Shown: piece after piece, positions 1 to 13,705 of the stretch
Numbering within the stretch: position 1 is the stretch's first letter
Layout: every line of letters starts with the position of its first letter
Assembly (NCBI GenBank): GCA_000733355.1
Contig: JNVV01000011.1
Coordinates: forward strand, 300,679-364,678
DNA: 64,000 nt
Direction of reading: 5' to 3'
DNA from: Falciphora oryzae
Lineage: Eukaryota; Ascomycota; Sordariomycetes; Magnaporthales; Magnaporthaceae
The notes under the pieces: generated by a model
Seen by the model: only the letters and a program-made list of their open reading frames with translations
What the model was told of the DNA's origin: nothing
Database searches by the model: none
Program-made: the position numbers and the translations under genes

Positions 1-119
1 AGGCCAGCAGGGCGCACGTGCGCGTTAAGGAGGAGGCAAATAAAAAGACGGCAAAGGAAGAAAGCAATAATACCCTCCGAGCCAAGTCGGGAATTACGCC
101 CTTTTTGGGTCCGGCTGTC

Positions 120-148
120 GATGCGGTGCGATGCGATGCGATGCGATG
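120..148. repeat. short GCGAT pentamer repeat
   Basis: GCGAT/GATGC units repeat about five times in tandem. It is a simple sequence repeat with no visible gene association. Confidence 0.7.
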
Positions 149-280
149 GGTCCTTTCGATTTACGATTTTCCTGATGGGGTACTACCGTGCCGGCATCCA
201 TAGAGCTAGGTAACTATTTACATGGATGTCATCAGTTTGGGGCCAGTGATTACGACGATGCATAGAGGTAGATTCGGCAA

Positions 281-376
281 GAAAAAGAAAAAAGAAAAAG
301 AAAAAAGAAAAAAGAAAAAGAAAAAAGAAAAAAGAAAAAGAAAAAAGAAAAAGAAAAAAGAAAAAGAAAAAAAAAA
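281..376. repeat. polypurine G/A minisatellite
   Basis: About 95 bases consist only of A and G, built from irregular GAAAAA and GAAAAG units (polypyrimidine on the other strand). Such tracts can form triplex-like structures and replicate with slippage. The Lys/Glu-rich and Phe/Leu-rich open frames across it are artefacts of the repeat. Confidence 0.9.
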
Positions 377-1663
377 GGCCGAGGTCGGTCATGCCGACCT
401 ACACGGCCAATCTCGATTCTGTTCTTCTCCGTCCGCCTTGGGGGGTTTCGTTCGGCAGCTCTTCGGGTCGGACCAAAGCCCACGGTCCTGGAGCCATTGC
501 TATGCCCGATATGCAGTGTGCGTGCTCCCCGTTTTTTTCTTTGTTGGGTGGTGGTGGGCGGACGGCTACCCGACGGCGCGGGGTGTCAATTAATCCTCTC
601 GTGGCCACCTTCAATGACTTTTGCATGCCCTCCTTTGCGGCTCCGCCGTGACGAGGCGGTCAGGGGCCATGCATGCACCACCCTCCTGGCGCCATTGATC
701 GCTCGCCCAGCGTCGGCCTTGTTTCCGTGCATTTCTAGAGCAAAAGAAGGAGAGAGAGAGAGAGAGAAAAAAAAAGAACGCACCAGCGGTCTGCATTGCA
801 TGACATTTGTTTCGCTCCTTGGTGGAGAGTGCAAGACTCGACATCGCTACGAGGCTACGCAGCTCCCATCAAATCCACTTCGAACCAGGAAACCGAAAGC
901 AAATCCGTGTTCCCACCCGCTCGCTTGATTTGATATCTTCTTCCTGTACACTCTGCACAAAAATAGACGAAACCGAAACGGCGCCCGATTTGCTGCGGGC
1001 GGGCTGGGTTGTCCGAGACGCGGGAGTCTGTGACACGCGTCGTCACAAAAGAGGAGACGGGCAGCCAGGACGGACGGGAACAGCACAGCACAAGCGAGAA
1101 AAAAATATGAAATGATACAAAAAATGGGCTCTGCTCCTCCACCTACCCCCTTCTGTTTGAAACCCAAAGGCAAGAGAAGCTTAAACAAACGTTGCAGAAG
1201 AGGGAGACCAAAATAGAAGAACAGAAAAACGTCGACAAACGAAAGCCACCGTTACCGTCGCTACCACCATAACCCACTTAAAAACAACTGGAGGCGAACA
1301 AGCGTGAAGAAGCGAGAGCCGGGTAGTTGAGGAGCGAGAAAGAAGCGCATGAAGCATTGAGATGCATCTGGTGCGCCAGCAGCGTTATACATCAGTCGGC
1401 AATACATCACCCACGCAACACTGCAACCCGTCATCCAGCCTTCGATGACCCGGTGCACGCTCCACGCTCTCACTCCATCACCAAGCCACCCCTGTCTTGT
1501 CATTCGTTTTTCTCCCGCCCACCCATGATCCCCTTGGCATGGACCCCACCGTTTGATGGGCGCCTCTGACGACAGCAAGCCTCCTTTGCCGTGTTTTTTG
1601 CTGACAAACCAAGCCTCTCCCTTTTTTTTTCTCCTTCGACGCTGCTTTGTTGCGCCCCGCGCA

Positions 1664-1876
1664 NNNNNNNNNNNNNNNNNNNNNNNNNNNNNNNNNNNNN
1701 NNNNNNNNNNNNNNNNNNNNNNNNNNNNNNNNNNNNNNNNNNNNNNNNNNNNNNNNNNNNNNNNNNNNNNNNNNNNNNNNNNNNNNNNNNNNNNNNNNNN
1801 NNNNNNNNNNNNNNNNNNNNNNNNNNNNNNNNNNNNNNNNNNNNNNNNNNNNNNNNNNNNNNNNNNNNNNNNNNNN
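1664..1876. other. assembly gap (213 N)
   Basis: This is an unbroken run of 213 ambiguous bases. Open frames reading through it are meaningless. The left flank is T-rich with a short GC-rich end. Confidence 0.99.
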
Positions 1877-4800
1877 GAGTAGAATGGAAGCGATCTCCCG
1901 ATGATTGCCCTGCCCGCCATGGAGCCTGCCCGTCGACCCCTCTTGCCTATCTCGGCCATCCCAAACCGCCGGGTCTGCCTGTCACATCCCCCAGGAAGGT
2001 CGGATGAAAAGAAAATCAAGGAAGAGAAATGTGGACACGCCGCAGAGAATGGAAGGGCGTGGTCTAGGATGCAGGCTAAAAAAAAAAAAAAAAAGAAGGT
2101 GAAGGATGCTCTATCAAAACCCACTCCCCTGAAGCGCAGCCGTTTTGACCCAGCCAGGCTCCAAACAATGCGGGCGTGCGTAGGCAGCTTGCGAATCAGA
2201 CGGCTACCTCCCTTGCTCCCAGGTGGTCTGCACTTCGGTTGCGTAGGAAACTCACGTCCATCCTCCGGGGGTGGAGGAGGATTAAGCTTGTATTCGCCAT
2301 ACGGCATCGATTTGTGAAATGCGCGGACGAAGTAGAACCAAGAGGGATAAAAGGAGGAGCAATGCTGGTAAGTACACAAGATGGAACTTCTGGGCCCTTC
2401 CGTAGCCGGTGGGACTGGCCGTTCCCGAGACTCCATCCGTCCAAAGAATTATCGGGCTCACCTGGAATCGAGGAGGCCCTGCAGCTCAAAGAGCCTCATC
2501 CTCCTCCTCCCCCGGGACTTCACGGATGCGCTTGCCGCACCCATCATCATCATTTGCTTGGCATGCCCATCCATGGATTTCCAGGGTCCGTCTGCCCCGC
2601 CGCCGCTAAAACAGCCGCAGAATCGTCTGGTTGAGTCTGTAAAATGTCAATGGTTTGTTTCTCTCCAGAAGCCAGCCCCCTTTTTTCATCCTGAAACCAG
2701 GCTATCCGAGCAGAAATAGGGGTTCAATGCATGCAGATACACATGCACACACACCCCTCCCCTCAGCCCGGTCAGCCACGTCCGTGATGACGGCGAGCGG
2801 CGAGCGGCGCCGCACGAGAGAGGGGTGGGTGATCACTACCGCCCCGGCTCGGAGATCGGCAACTCCCTAATCCTCTACTGGTTTAGGACGTGGATTTTTT
2901 TTGGGTTGCCGGATTTGGGGCGTGTCTTGTTTACTTGGACAGAAGAATTTAGGCTCGCACGAACGGGCCCGTTCGGAGACGCGCTTTTTGGGAGGCAGGT
3001 TGGCAGCCGCAAATGCAGGGACTTGGAGGCGAACAAAGCTCCAAACTAGCACACTAGCTGGCGCGCTGGTCTGTGTGCTTGAGCTTTTTCGTCCTTGGGG
3101 ATCAGAGGCGCAACCCTTTGTCCAACCGGCACCGCGTTGTTGGAAAACTATCGCAGCGTTTGGGCCACCACATATTGCCATCACGTATTCGGGTTGGTAT
3201 CAGGCGGCTCTCAGAACAGGCGGCGGCTGACATCTGTGCGTAACCTCGGGTCATTATCAATGCATGTCTCAATCTGCCCAAAGAAAGGGGAAATGGAAGA
3301 ACAACAATGAAAAAAAAAAAGGAGAGATGTTTGCTGGTGCACGCCGCAGAGTGATATCGAAAGTCTGCGGATCGGGAGATGACCTCAGGGGTCTAGGTTA
3401 AGCTTGTGGAGCCTAACCACCGCCGGCGGCCTGTCTGCTCCGTTATCGTCAACGTCAAAGACCAAAGGCCACACAGCCCGGAAGACCGGCGCTCTCCTCA
3501 GTTTTTTTTAGTTTTTTTTTTTTTCTTCTTCTGTTGTTTTCCCTAGCGGAAAGCCGCGTGGCGTTACGCTGTGTCGTCGCACCATGCCGAAGGAGCGCGT
3601 GTTTTTGTTGTTTGCACCAAGTCACACAAAAACAACAACCCTTTTCGTAATCCGAACCAACCAAACATAACAAGATTGACCGGGCCTGGCGCCGCCCCTG
3701 GCAGAGCCTCCTGGATGCAGTATTGACAAATGCACCCATGGGCATAAGCATTGCTTTTGCTCCGCCTCCAAGATTAGCTACGTCTGTGCGTGTCAAAACG
3801 CCGCTCCCGCCGCTCCTCCCTCTGCTGCCGGTGTCAGCATCAGTCCGTCGTCCGGCTGATGCATCTCGCGTACTGGCCTGAACACAATATGCTTATTGGA
3901 AGTTGAGGGGCGGCCATGGATCTCTGATATCGACGATAGTGGGATGCGGGCTGGCACCCACTTGACGGGCAGGGGATTGTTGGTTGCGATTCGCCCTTCA
4001 CGGTGGTGGATCCACTGACAACCGCTTCGGGGAATATCTGCAGCATTAAGCACGCCCAGTAGACCCCTCCCTCTCCTCGTGTGACGAGATGGGCGAGATA
4101 GGGGCATTGAACAGGATGATATGGAATACCCACGTAATAAGATGCACAGAAAGCCCTGGCGATGCGCCAGCTCGAGTGTGCTGGCTCAGCGGTGCATCAG
4201 CGCCGCTTCGTGAGCCTCAATAAACTCATGCGCCCAGTCAGGGGCAGCCGTGCTAATCCGGATGACAAGTTGGGCGTGCAGGGACGTGCGTGGGCGTTCG
4301 ACTTTGGCGCATAGGGCATGGTCAGGAGAGGGGAGCGGCGCTTCTTTGGCGCGCCTCGGTATCAGCTGGCGCTTGACGTCGTCTGCGGCGGATCAGATAG
4401 CAAGCACGCCCACAAGCATCATCCCCATGCCCTCGCCTTGGGTATAGGTGGAGGGGAGGAGAGAGAGGGAGGCGCTCGGGCGATTTGGGCCGTCGGTCTC
4501 TCGGCCCTCTTCTGGGGCGGCCCCCGTTGTGGGGGGAGAAAAGAAAAAGCGGGCTGGACTGACAGGTGGGCGTTGTGCAAAAAGCAAAATTGATTGCTGG
4601 TGGGCTGGGAGGCAGCGTCCGTGCACTGGGACGGATACCCGGCAGTTAGCCTGGCATCCACACTGACGCCACGTGTGCCACGTCCTGTGCGTTGCGTGGG
4701 ACTCGCGCCGCCTCTTGCGGCAGGTCGAGTGCTTGGAAAGAAGGCGGTCAAGAGCCTGGAACACTGCAAGCTGCGAAGTCGGCAGCGGGACTGGAGCGCG

Positions 4801-7800
4801 CTTGCCCGCGAGGCAAAACAACGGTGAGGCGAAGGAGCCATGCTTGCGACGGCGAGGCGCATGCAATTTACTCGCAATGCAGCCGAACGTAGGTCCCTTG
4901 CCCCATCCCCCGGGCTGTCATGATGCCTGCCCCTGCAAATAGAGGTCTTGATGGGGTGGCTCGGTGGGCTCAAAGCGGCGCCTATCCTCGCCTTGCAGCA
5001 GGAAATTGTCTTGGGCGATCCCATCGAGCCCCAAGGACGGATGCTCCACATGCTAAACTGCACAGCCTCGCCCGAATGCGCCGTCTTCCCGGGTGCATCC
5101 CTTGAAGGCGGTGTTTGCGCACCCGTTCTGACCGAAAGCCCGGAGCCTTCCGATTCGTGTGCTCCTGGGGCCGACGCTGCGCTTGCCTGCATCCGACAGC
5201 TAGCCCAACCCGGCGCCCACCAGCTAGGCCGTGTTCCGAATGGTGCTGGACGTGTCGGGCGGATGATATTGACCGCTCCAGGGGTCTGGGGATTCCTGTT
5301 GCCAGCGCAGCTCAAACGCCAAAGTAGGCACGTACTGTGTAGGCACGTAGTGGTAGGTCAGGGTGCTGCCGGCACTGGAGAGAATCGTCACTCTGCGGAG
5401 TCGGCGCCGCGTCGACGGCGGTGGGGCGCTTCGCATCAATCGCCGAGCAGGTGATGTGGGTGGAGGAACTGGGTCTCGCCGCCCGCGGGCCTGCCCTCTG
5501 CACGCCCAAGTATGTTGCCAGGGCTCAAGTGGGTTGTGGGCGCAGAGGGTAATCAAGACCGAGATGGAAATGACATGGAAAGAATCCCTCGCCCAAAACG
5601 ACAGCCAATCGGTCCCAGACGCAGGCGAGCACGCACCCCGTGGATTGGAGGAACCATGCGCCCGCCAGGTGCGTGCAGGGAGGCCTGGCAGACGAGAAAA
5701 AAGGGGGCCAAAAGGGGCGTGGAACCAGAGGGGTGAAAGCGGCAAACTCACTTGAGCGCGCGGACGGACTACCTCGGTCGGCCACCCACGGACGGCATAC
5801 ATCATATTTGCCCGCGCTGGCGGCTGCTGGCCACGGCGGCCCGACGTGTTCCAGATTGATGAAGGCGAAGAGAGATTCCACGAACCGCGAAGGCGGCCAT
5901 TTCGCGAAAAAGGGCTTCGGCACTCGTGCCGCGCCCGATAGCCTAAAGAGCCCACCGGGTGGCCGTTTCTGGCGCCATCGAGGACGGGGCCTGGGCTGTG
6001 GGGGTGTGAGAAGTGGCTGGGGCCCAAAAGGACCGCCGCCATGGACGGTGACGGACAGACTTGGTAATAATATCGCCCGTGATATTCATTTGCTCCTCCC
6101 ACGATCCGCACGCGTGGGAACCCTGCGCCTTATGTGCCGTAGATCCATGGCTCCAGACCTGTCCTGCTGGCCCGCCGCGGCCGAAACGTCGACAAAGCAT
6201 TAAGTCGTCCAAGTCGGCCGCCCGCGCCATCGGAGGTTACAGCAGGATGGGCCGGAGCCGCGCATGCGGAGATGGAGTGGCGAGCGTCGTACTGGACACA
6301 CATACGGAGTAGCGTCGGGGACGGGGATCGAGGCCAGCGAGCCTAACCTAATGTACCCAGGCAGCTACGCATGCCCTTCGTATGCCCGGGCCTGGCTGTT
6401 CCCTGGGGGCGCACCGGACCCCACCTCTGATGGCGCCCGGCGAGGCAATCTTGAGAGCCCGATACGATCACTCCAATTTGGAAGGCATCGTCACCTTGCC
6501 GCCGAGTGCCGCGCGTGCCGTGCTTTGTCGTGCCTCGACAGGCCAGGGGTAATCGGGCCTTTGGGGGAGCGGGGGAGATATGTTTTTGATTTGGCGGTCG
6601 TGGCTGTTGGGATGTTGTTTGTGCAGCCTCGGTCGCAACAGAAGCTCGTTGAAGGAAGCCTGAGTGGAATGGAGTCTGAGGCTTGTATCCCAGCAGGGAG
6701 CACAGCTGTCAGGCCTTGGCACTAAGGTAGCAAGGCCAAGTGCTCACTCTTTGCCGTTTTGTGGTTAGGTAGGCACGGAGACAGCACACACGGCGCACTT
6801 TTGGAACTTGCATCGCACGTTCGTCGTCAACGTATTGCTCGTTCGGTGCGTCGTGTCCTGGCGGTGACAGCAATGCACAGTCTAGACTAAACAGGCAGCA
6901 CACATGTGGTGGGACGTGCCCGCCGCATGCATGCATGGATGGACGGTGACGCGGGCTTTTTGCTCTCCTGCCGTTGCTTCACTGGCTTACTCGGAGGGTT
7001 GCCAACTTTGATCCCAACGCGCGCCGCTGCCGGTATTTCCTCACCGACCCACAGACTGTGATGTTCTGGGTCGCCAATCCCTGCTGCTGCTACCGGCGAC
7101 GGGGTATACCACTAGGATATTTCCGTGAGCTTGTCGAGACACACAGCAGCTGAGCGAGAGAAAGGATAGACTCGCAGCCATTCGCTCACACTCGCGGGCT
7201 GCAACCATTGCTGCCATGCCCCCCCCCCCGGGCGGCTTTCCCTTTATCGCTCTCCCCGACCAACGGCGGGGAACGACGGGGACAAGACCGATTCCTCCAT
7301 CCGGCTGTGCAGTCTTCGACGGAGGCTCCGTGATGTGCCCGCATGACACCCCTGAGCACGAGGGCTGCTGGCTGCAATTTGCCATCGGGTCCCGTTCCGA
7401 TGACCGACGCTCTTCTTTGGGAAGGCCTTGGCTGCCAATAACACAAGCCTCTAAGGTGTTTGGTTTCCCGGGACTTCAACGATATTAGCCAGCCGCCCCC
7501 TCGATATCGCCGTCATATCATTGCTACTTTTGGATGGATGGCTTCTTCTGCGAACATGGGTCGAGGGTGCTGGCGCATCGTCCAATCTCAGCCCCTTCCG
7601 CATGCACCGGACTGCTGCCTTTTGGGGTTGTGACCTTGATAGGGTGGAGAGCAGAATGACGACGATTACGATTTTCATGTCGGGCACCACGACGCTCAGA
7701 ACCAAGGCTGGAGGCAAGCGACCCACTCCCCGAATCACGAGCTTCGCGGCCGGCCGTTGCGTTGTCTCCCAAGGAGGGTGCCTGTCCAAGTTTTCAGTCC

Positions 7801-9164
7801 GCACAGCGTTTCTGCTGAGAGCCTCGACCGGCCCAAAGACGACGAAAGAGGAAGTGGGCACTCGGGGCTCCGGGTAGGGACCATACCCATCCTCGCCCGT
7901 TCTGCAAGATACCTGATGTTTTGTGCCACGGTTGATCTACGGTGTCGCAGGAGGCGCGCCGCCGCAAACAGCCCGTGAGACAAAACGAGCGCGCCAAAAT
8001 CCCACAAGCGCATGACATTTGACTCGCCCTTGTTCTGCAGCCGTCCCGGGAGGGTATCCTTGGCTCCAAGGGTCGCAGATCTTGCGTTTGATATAGCTTA
8101 AAAAAAAGACGATGTGGGATATGGAGACAGGAGGGCCCCTCCGTCTTGAATTAGTAATCCAGATGGCTGGATTCCATCAGCAGGTGCTTGTGCCCAGGGA
8201 AGCACAAACGCCCAACCTCGACCTCACAGAATAAACCCATGTTGGTTGATACGAAGATTTCTTCTGCTGTACTTGGATGGGTGGATTGAGTGCCCAGGTT
8301 GATCGGATGTCCCGTGCGCTCTTCAGTTGGGGATAGGCGCGGGCTCCCCACTCGCCTCAGCGTCTGCCCTCTGTGATGGTTTTTGATAGGCCGGCACTTG
8401 TGTTCTTCACTCTCCACGAGAGCAAGATGCCATCTCTGCTGACGGCCGATGCGACCAATTGCATCATTGTATTATTGTATTGGCTAGACGCCGCCGTGCG
8501 ACTAATGCTGGGTTTTGGCTGAGGATCCGATACGATTGCTACCCGTCAAATTTCCGATCTCACAGGGATTTCTGTTCTTGGTACTGGATCCCCCTTCCTA
8601 TTTGGTGTCTCACCTCTTGCAGCCCCGGGCTGGCCAAGAACGTCCCAACGGGCTTGCCGGGATGGGCAGGGCCAGGGGATTGCACCGCCAGGACCCCGGC
8701 GCGCCAGCCTGGTGCAAGCACGGGCGTCGAGCCCGTTATGGCAAACGCCGTTGGCAGCAAAGGAGAAAAAACATGAGGAAAAGCAAGATTGCGAGCATCG
8801 ACCACCATCACCCACGGGCGATGCAGCTGTCTTGGTGAACACCCGAAATGCACATCATGCCCCGAACCAGGCTAACGTGACATGCACCAGCCGCCGCCTT
8901 GTGCCTGGGACAACCTAACGGTTGGGATAAGCCGAGTAAATGCCGAAGGTGGGCATCAACATCGAGTCCAGACCGAGATCCTACAGTCAACATCTGCAAA
9001 GGCACCCATCCTGCAGACAGGTGCTCCATCCGTCTAGCACAGGGGCTCGACTTAGGTGAATAGAGTGACATTTGATGGCACTTGTTGGGCCTGCAGGCGG
9101 TCCGGTGCGGGGCGCGGGGAGAGGATATTGAACCAGACTTTGGAGATGAACAGGATGCGCCGCT

Positions 9165-9183
9165 GTTGCTGCTGCTGCTGCTG
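9165..9183. repeat. GCT trinucleotide repeat
   Basis: A short run of GCT units interrupted once by GTT. It is not inside a supported gene. Confidence 0.6.
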
Positions 9184-11196
9184 AGAGAACAATAAGGGAG
9201 GTCGAGTCACAGCCAAACTAGACTGCAGCCCGCGGCCATGCAGGCTTGCACATTGCGGCGCACGCCAGCCCGCGCGCGGCCGTCTCAAACACCAGCAGAC
9301 ACGGACAGACATCAAATTGCTTCCGGGCACGTATCACATCCGGATTCCGCATGCTGCACTTAAAACAAATCGGATCAGATGCCCGGCCCTCGACCCTACA
9401 TGCCTGGTACCTGCGGCCTGCTCTGCAATAGGCGTAGAAACGCCTTCTGTTTCCGTCGGAATTTTTTTGCGTCTTGTTGTTTGCAGCATGGCATGGAACC
9501 TGCCTGGATGCGGGGTGCCTGAGCTGTGGCCCTCTACGCTGTTGGGCCCAGGGGGGCGGCTGGCTGCGAGAAATGAGCAAGGCGCGAACGTTTAGCCCGG
9601 TCAATAAATTCGAGTCGCTGGCGAAATGCGACCGGCGCGTCATAGCTCCGCGGGCCCGGCCTGCTGCAGTGTCCTCGCAGAAAGAAAAGAAAAATTTCCC
9701 CTTTGGAGCCATCAACTGCCGCTGCCGCCGCCACTTCCATGGTCGAAGCGAAGCCAAAGTGGCGAACTAGAGTCGACGCGAGAGATCGTGATCTCCACGC
9801 AAGGAAAATGCCCCGACGTCGTGGCCAGCACCTAAACAGGGCACATCCACACGCTTTCCCGGATCGGCACAACAGACGCGCGAGCGAGACCACCCACACG
9901 CGCGGCGCAACACCACACCACCCCATCGGCCCCAGTGGCAGGCACTGGAACCTACGGCAAACGCAGAGTGGGGAACTGGACCCATCCCGTACCAGCCTTT
10001 GCGACACAATGCTCAACCTCCAGGTCGCAACAGCCCTGTTGTCAGGTCTGCCCTGCCCTGGAGCGCACAGCAGTCGGGCAGACAAGATGACTGGAAAGGC
10101 GACAAGAGACAACAATAACAGGAAGAATAATACGAGGAAGGGGAAAAGGAGGCGCCTGGGCGCGGCAGATCGTATGGGTGGGTTCCCGTCTGGGCTCTTC
10201 TATATCGCCGGGCCTTGGTTCCCTGTCGCATGGATGGGAAGGTGCCCGACCAGGGACGTCGCCCTTTCCTTCCATGGGCCCTGCGTGCATGCCCGCCAGC
10301 TGCAAACCGGTTTGCCGCGTCTGGTCGGGGCAGCGACAGAAGATGGAAGGCACGGTCGAAGGCCGGAGGAAGGTCCAGAGGAAGGCCCAGCCCAGAGCCC
10401 TTCGGCATGCATCCAATAGAGATAGATGGTCCAGTCTTTGCCTGCACCCCCTTCCCAATCTCAGGGCGGCTCACACACCCCTCCTTTTGCTCACCTTCCC
10501 GCTCGTCTCCGCACCAGCGACCCCTGGCCTCGTCTCCTTTGCTTTCTGTCCGCCCTTTGTTGCCGTCGCCCGCCCGAACCCCACACACATCCATCCCACT
10601 GCCAGGAGCAGCATGCATCGGTGTGTGTCCCGGTCCTCTCGACTGCTTTTGGGCTTTTGGGCTTTTGGTGACGATGGTGGCAGGAGAGGACGCGCTCTCT
10701 GCTGCCCCTTGCTGGGCTCGGCCAACCAGCAGTGCCAGCCTTGACGGTACCCACAGCCTGTCGGTCCACAGCTCAAGCCCACACATTCAGTCCACATTTC
10801 GCAAGACCTGGACCTCGACCGGTGTGATGATGTCTACCAATAGGTTCAGCGAGGGTGCATGTGGCTGCTGCCGCCGCTGCTGATCGGCCACATTGCGCAA
10901 TGGGCTGGACCGACCACCCACGGGCCGCGTCGTGTTCCCCGCGAAGACAGGAGGGTTAGGTACGGCACGGGGGAGATGGGCACCGCGCCCTGCTGGGACA
11001 CGGCACAGACTGGTTGGTCACTGGCGGGCTGCTGGCTCGGGCGGGTAAAACACCCACGTCGTTGATTCTGGTGCCTTTGTGCCTCTGGAGCGGACTGTCG
11101 CCTCTGCTCATTTGACACGCTCCGCGGTGGCTTGCCGGGCTGGCAGCCAGCGAGGCAAATCGGGGCTTGAATCTCGTCCATCCTGGCCTCGGACCC

Positions 11197-11226
11197 GGGC
11201 ATGGGGCATGGGGCATGGGGCATGGG
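11197..11226 (+). repeat. GGGGCAT heptamer repeat with G-quadruplex potential
   Basis: Five G tracts of three or four bases are each separated by the trinucleotide CAT. This satisfies the usual G3+N1-7 quadruplex pattern with very short, uniform loops. It lies 2.8 kb upstream of the start codon of the Zn2Cys6 regulator. Confidence 0.8.
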
Positions 11227-13687
11227 CCAGGGCCGAGGCCATTCCTGGCAGGCGGTGGTGGCTTCGCCTGTGCGACCGATGTCCCGAGTGACAGGATGTC
11301 CCGTCTGCCCTCCCGCGACGAAGCGACAGGGACGTGTCGACCAAGCAGCCGGTCAAGTTGCCGCCACTAGCCACCACCCACCAATGCCACCACCCTTACC
11401 CCGGGCCCTAAGGGCAGGGGTCCGGGGTGCTTCCTCACGGGCCACTAGCGTCTGAGGCCAGGAGCACCTGGGACACCCACTTCACCACGTTAGGTCGAAA
11501 CGCTTGGTGGCTGCTGATGAGAGCGTTGAGGGCAGCCCTCCGCATCCACCACCCTTCTCTCCGCTGTGCTGTGCCATCGCCTCTGGCCCCGCCGGCAGCC
11601 TACTCCCCCATTATTCCCGCCCAGCTGCCATCCATGCCTGTCTGCCCGTCTGCCCGTCTGCCTATCTGCCTGCGTGCCCGTCCGCATGGGTGTGCGAGCG
11701 TCAACTCTGCTTCTCAGATAGGGAGGGACCTGGGGTTTGTGTGACCGAGATCTGGACGAGTGGGCGCCCCCCCCCCCTTTTTTATTTTTATTTTTTTTTA
11801 TTTGCTGCAATATCACCCGAATCCCCCGACTCAGCCTTTTTAACTCGCGGAGAGCTCCGGCTCGGCTTCCGACGCCGCTGTTGATGCTTTCGCTGTTTCC
11901 AGTTCCTGCCACATGGCCCTGCCCTGGACCCTTGGCTTCTCGGTGCTGATGCAGAAATCTCGGCTTGCTCCCCCATCAGAGATCTTTGAGCCTCCCTGGC
12001 ACCCACCCCCTTGGCTCCGTTTTCTGGGTGCCCTGTTTGCTCCTTCTTCCGGCTTTGATCAAGCAACCCCTTTCCCCGTTCTTCTTGTCCTTCGCCTGCC
12101 AGAATCCTTGGCTCTGCTTCCATATCCACACGCCCCGTGGCCGCCGGGGGGTGTGGCTGCTGTGTGCCTTTTGCAGCCCAAGCAGGTAGCCGCTCCCACG
12201 TTTCCAGAACTCGCCGGCCACTATAGACGTCGTATGTCGACGACGGGTGCGGGTGCAGTCGTAAATCTGGCGCATCCAGCCACCAGGTACCGTCCATACC
12301 ACAATCTCGAACCTGCTGCGTGTGTATTGCATACCGCACGCGGCGCACCTCCAAGGGTCGCGGTAGCACTCTGGGGGACACAAGCCACCCCACTGGTGCA
12401 TCTGCTCCTCACCCTCCACTCCCACCACAACTTACACCCGGCACACCCCCCTGTCAGTCGCTGGCCCGGTCGGTCAGACTACATCGGCGTACTTGTTGCG
12501 ACTTGCACACCTGCCCCTGCCCAGCAGCCAGACCTGCCCGCACTGCGCTAGCATCCCTTCCGAACACTGATGCCCCGAACGCACACGACCCGGGCTTCCT
12601 GGCTCGGTATTGTCGCCCTCTTCCCTGTCCGTGCGTGCTGCTCCCGAGTGTTTCGTTCAATCTCGCACCGTTGCTAGGCTTTGCTTGTCACCACCCCCTC
12701 GTCTCCACACTCGCACTTGCATATGTTCCTTACAGATCCTCTGCTGTGTACGGCCGACCCAGAGTCTGACGGCCTGAAGCGATGCCACCTTTCTTCGCAC
12801 TCTAACCTCCGAGTTTCCACCCACGAACCCCCCTCCCACAGCAACACCGTCGGACCGCACGCAACAGCCTCCTGATACCCCATGATCGACCGTGATCTTC
12901 GGCTATGTTTAGAAGCGCCGAGCACCCACTAATACCAGCTTCGCGCGCATGGCAGAGCCTCTAACCCGTCCATACGGCTCTTCTTGACCTCTCCCGCAAC
13001 TCTCCTGACGCTCGTCGACCCAAGTTTCCAACGCCGCCGCAGACAGACTTGAGGAGGTTTGGGGGAGCATCTGACCTGCGGGGCAACAAAGTCGCTGAAC
13101 TTGGGGAACCAGTCACCAGCGGCACACCTGGATCCGACCAGGAGTAGTGTCAGCGGCACCGCGGGCGGGTGAGGGCTAGAACCCAGCGGCGGATCAGCAG
13201 CAGAGCCGACCAAGCTACCACCAAACCAGCAGAGGGCAACCACCACCCCAGCATCCGTGGTCGCACAGGATATCACCATCACCTAACACAGGACGGCTAG
13301 TACACAAACCGCTGGCATTACCAACAGAGTGCTGCCAGGCACGCGCGCGCGCGAGCACACGCGAACAACCCCCCGCTGCATTCGACCACACCGATCTACA
13401 GGGAGGAAACATCGAATTCGTTTTTTGTCCGGGCGAGCTTACAGACGTCCCGTTCTTGAGACACCGTCACCGCACGGCCCTGCCTGACAAACCGGCCACC
13501 GCAACAACGGAGCTGCATCTATCTGGCTCGCGGACAGACGCAGCGCAAACGAGAAACACAAAAATACCCACCCAACGTCGTTTTTACAACCCCCTTCTCT
13601 CCCCTCCCAAGACTTGCGCCTGGTCACTCCGGCTTTGAGCGTTGGTGGGTTCTGTGAGGTCTGACAAAAACCTCCGGTTGGGGTTGG

Positions 13688-13705
13688 TTTTTTTTTTTTT
13701 TTTTT
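13688..13705 (+). repeat. poly-T tract in the leader region of the Zn2Cys6 gene
   Basis: A T run of about 18 bases is followed within 10 bases by four CCGAT-type pentamers (about 13714-13736). Both lie 290-340 bases before the start codon, so in the promoter or 5' leader. Confidence 0.7.

Noticed and set aside
1261..2436. 391-codon open frame on the - strand
   Set aside because: It runs through the 213-base assembly gap, and the parts outside it are low-complexity.
4419..5315. 298-codon open frame on the - strand
   Set aside because: Opposite to a more protein-like frame, with R/S/P/A-rich composition and no recognisable feature; its beginning relies on a chance frame.
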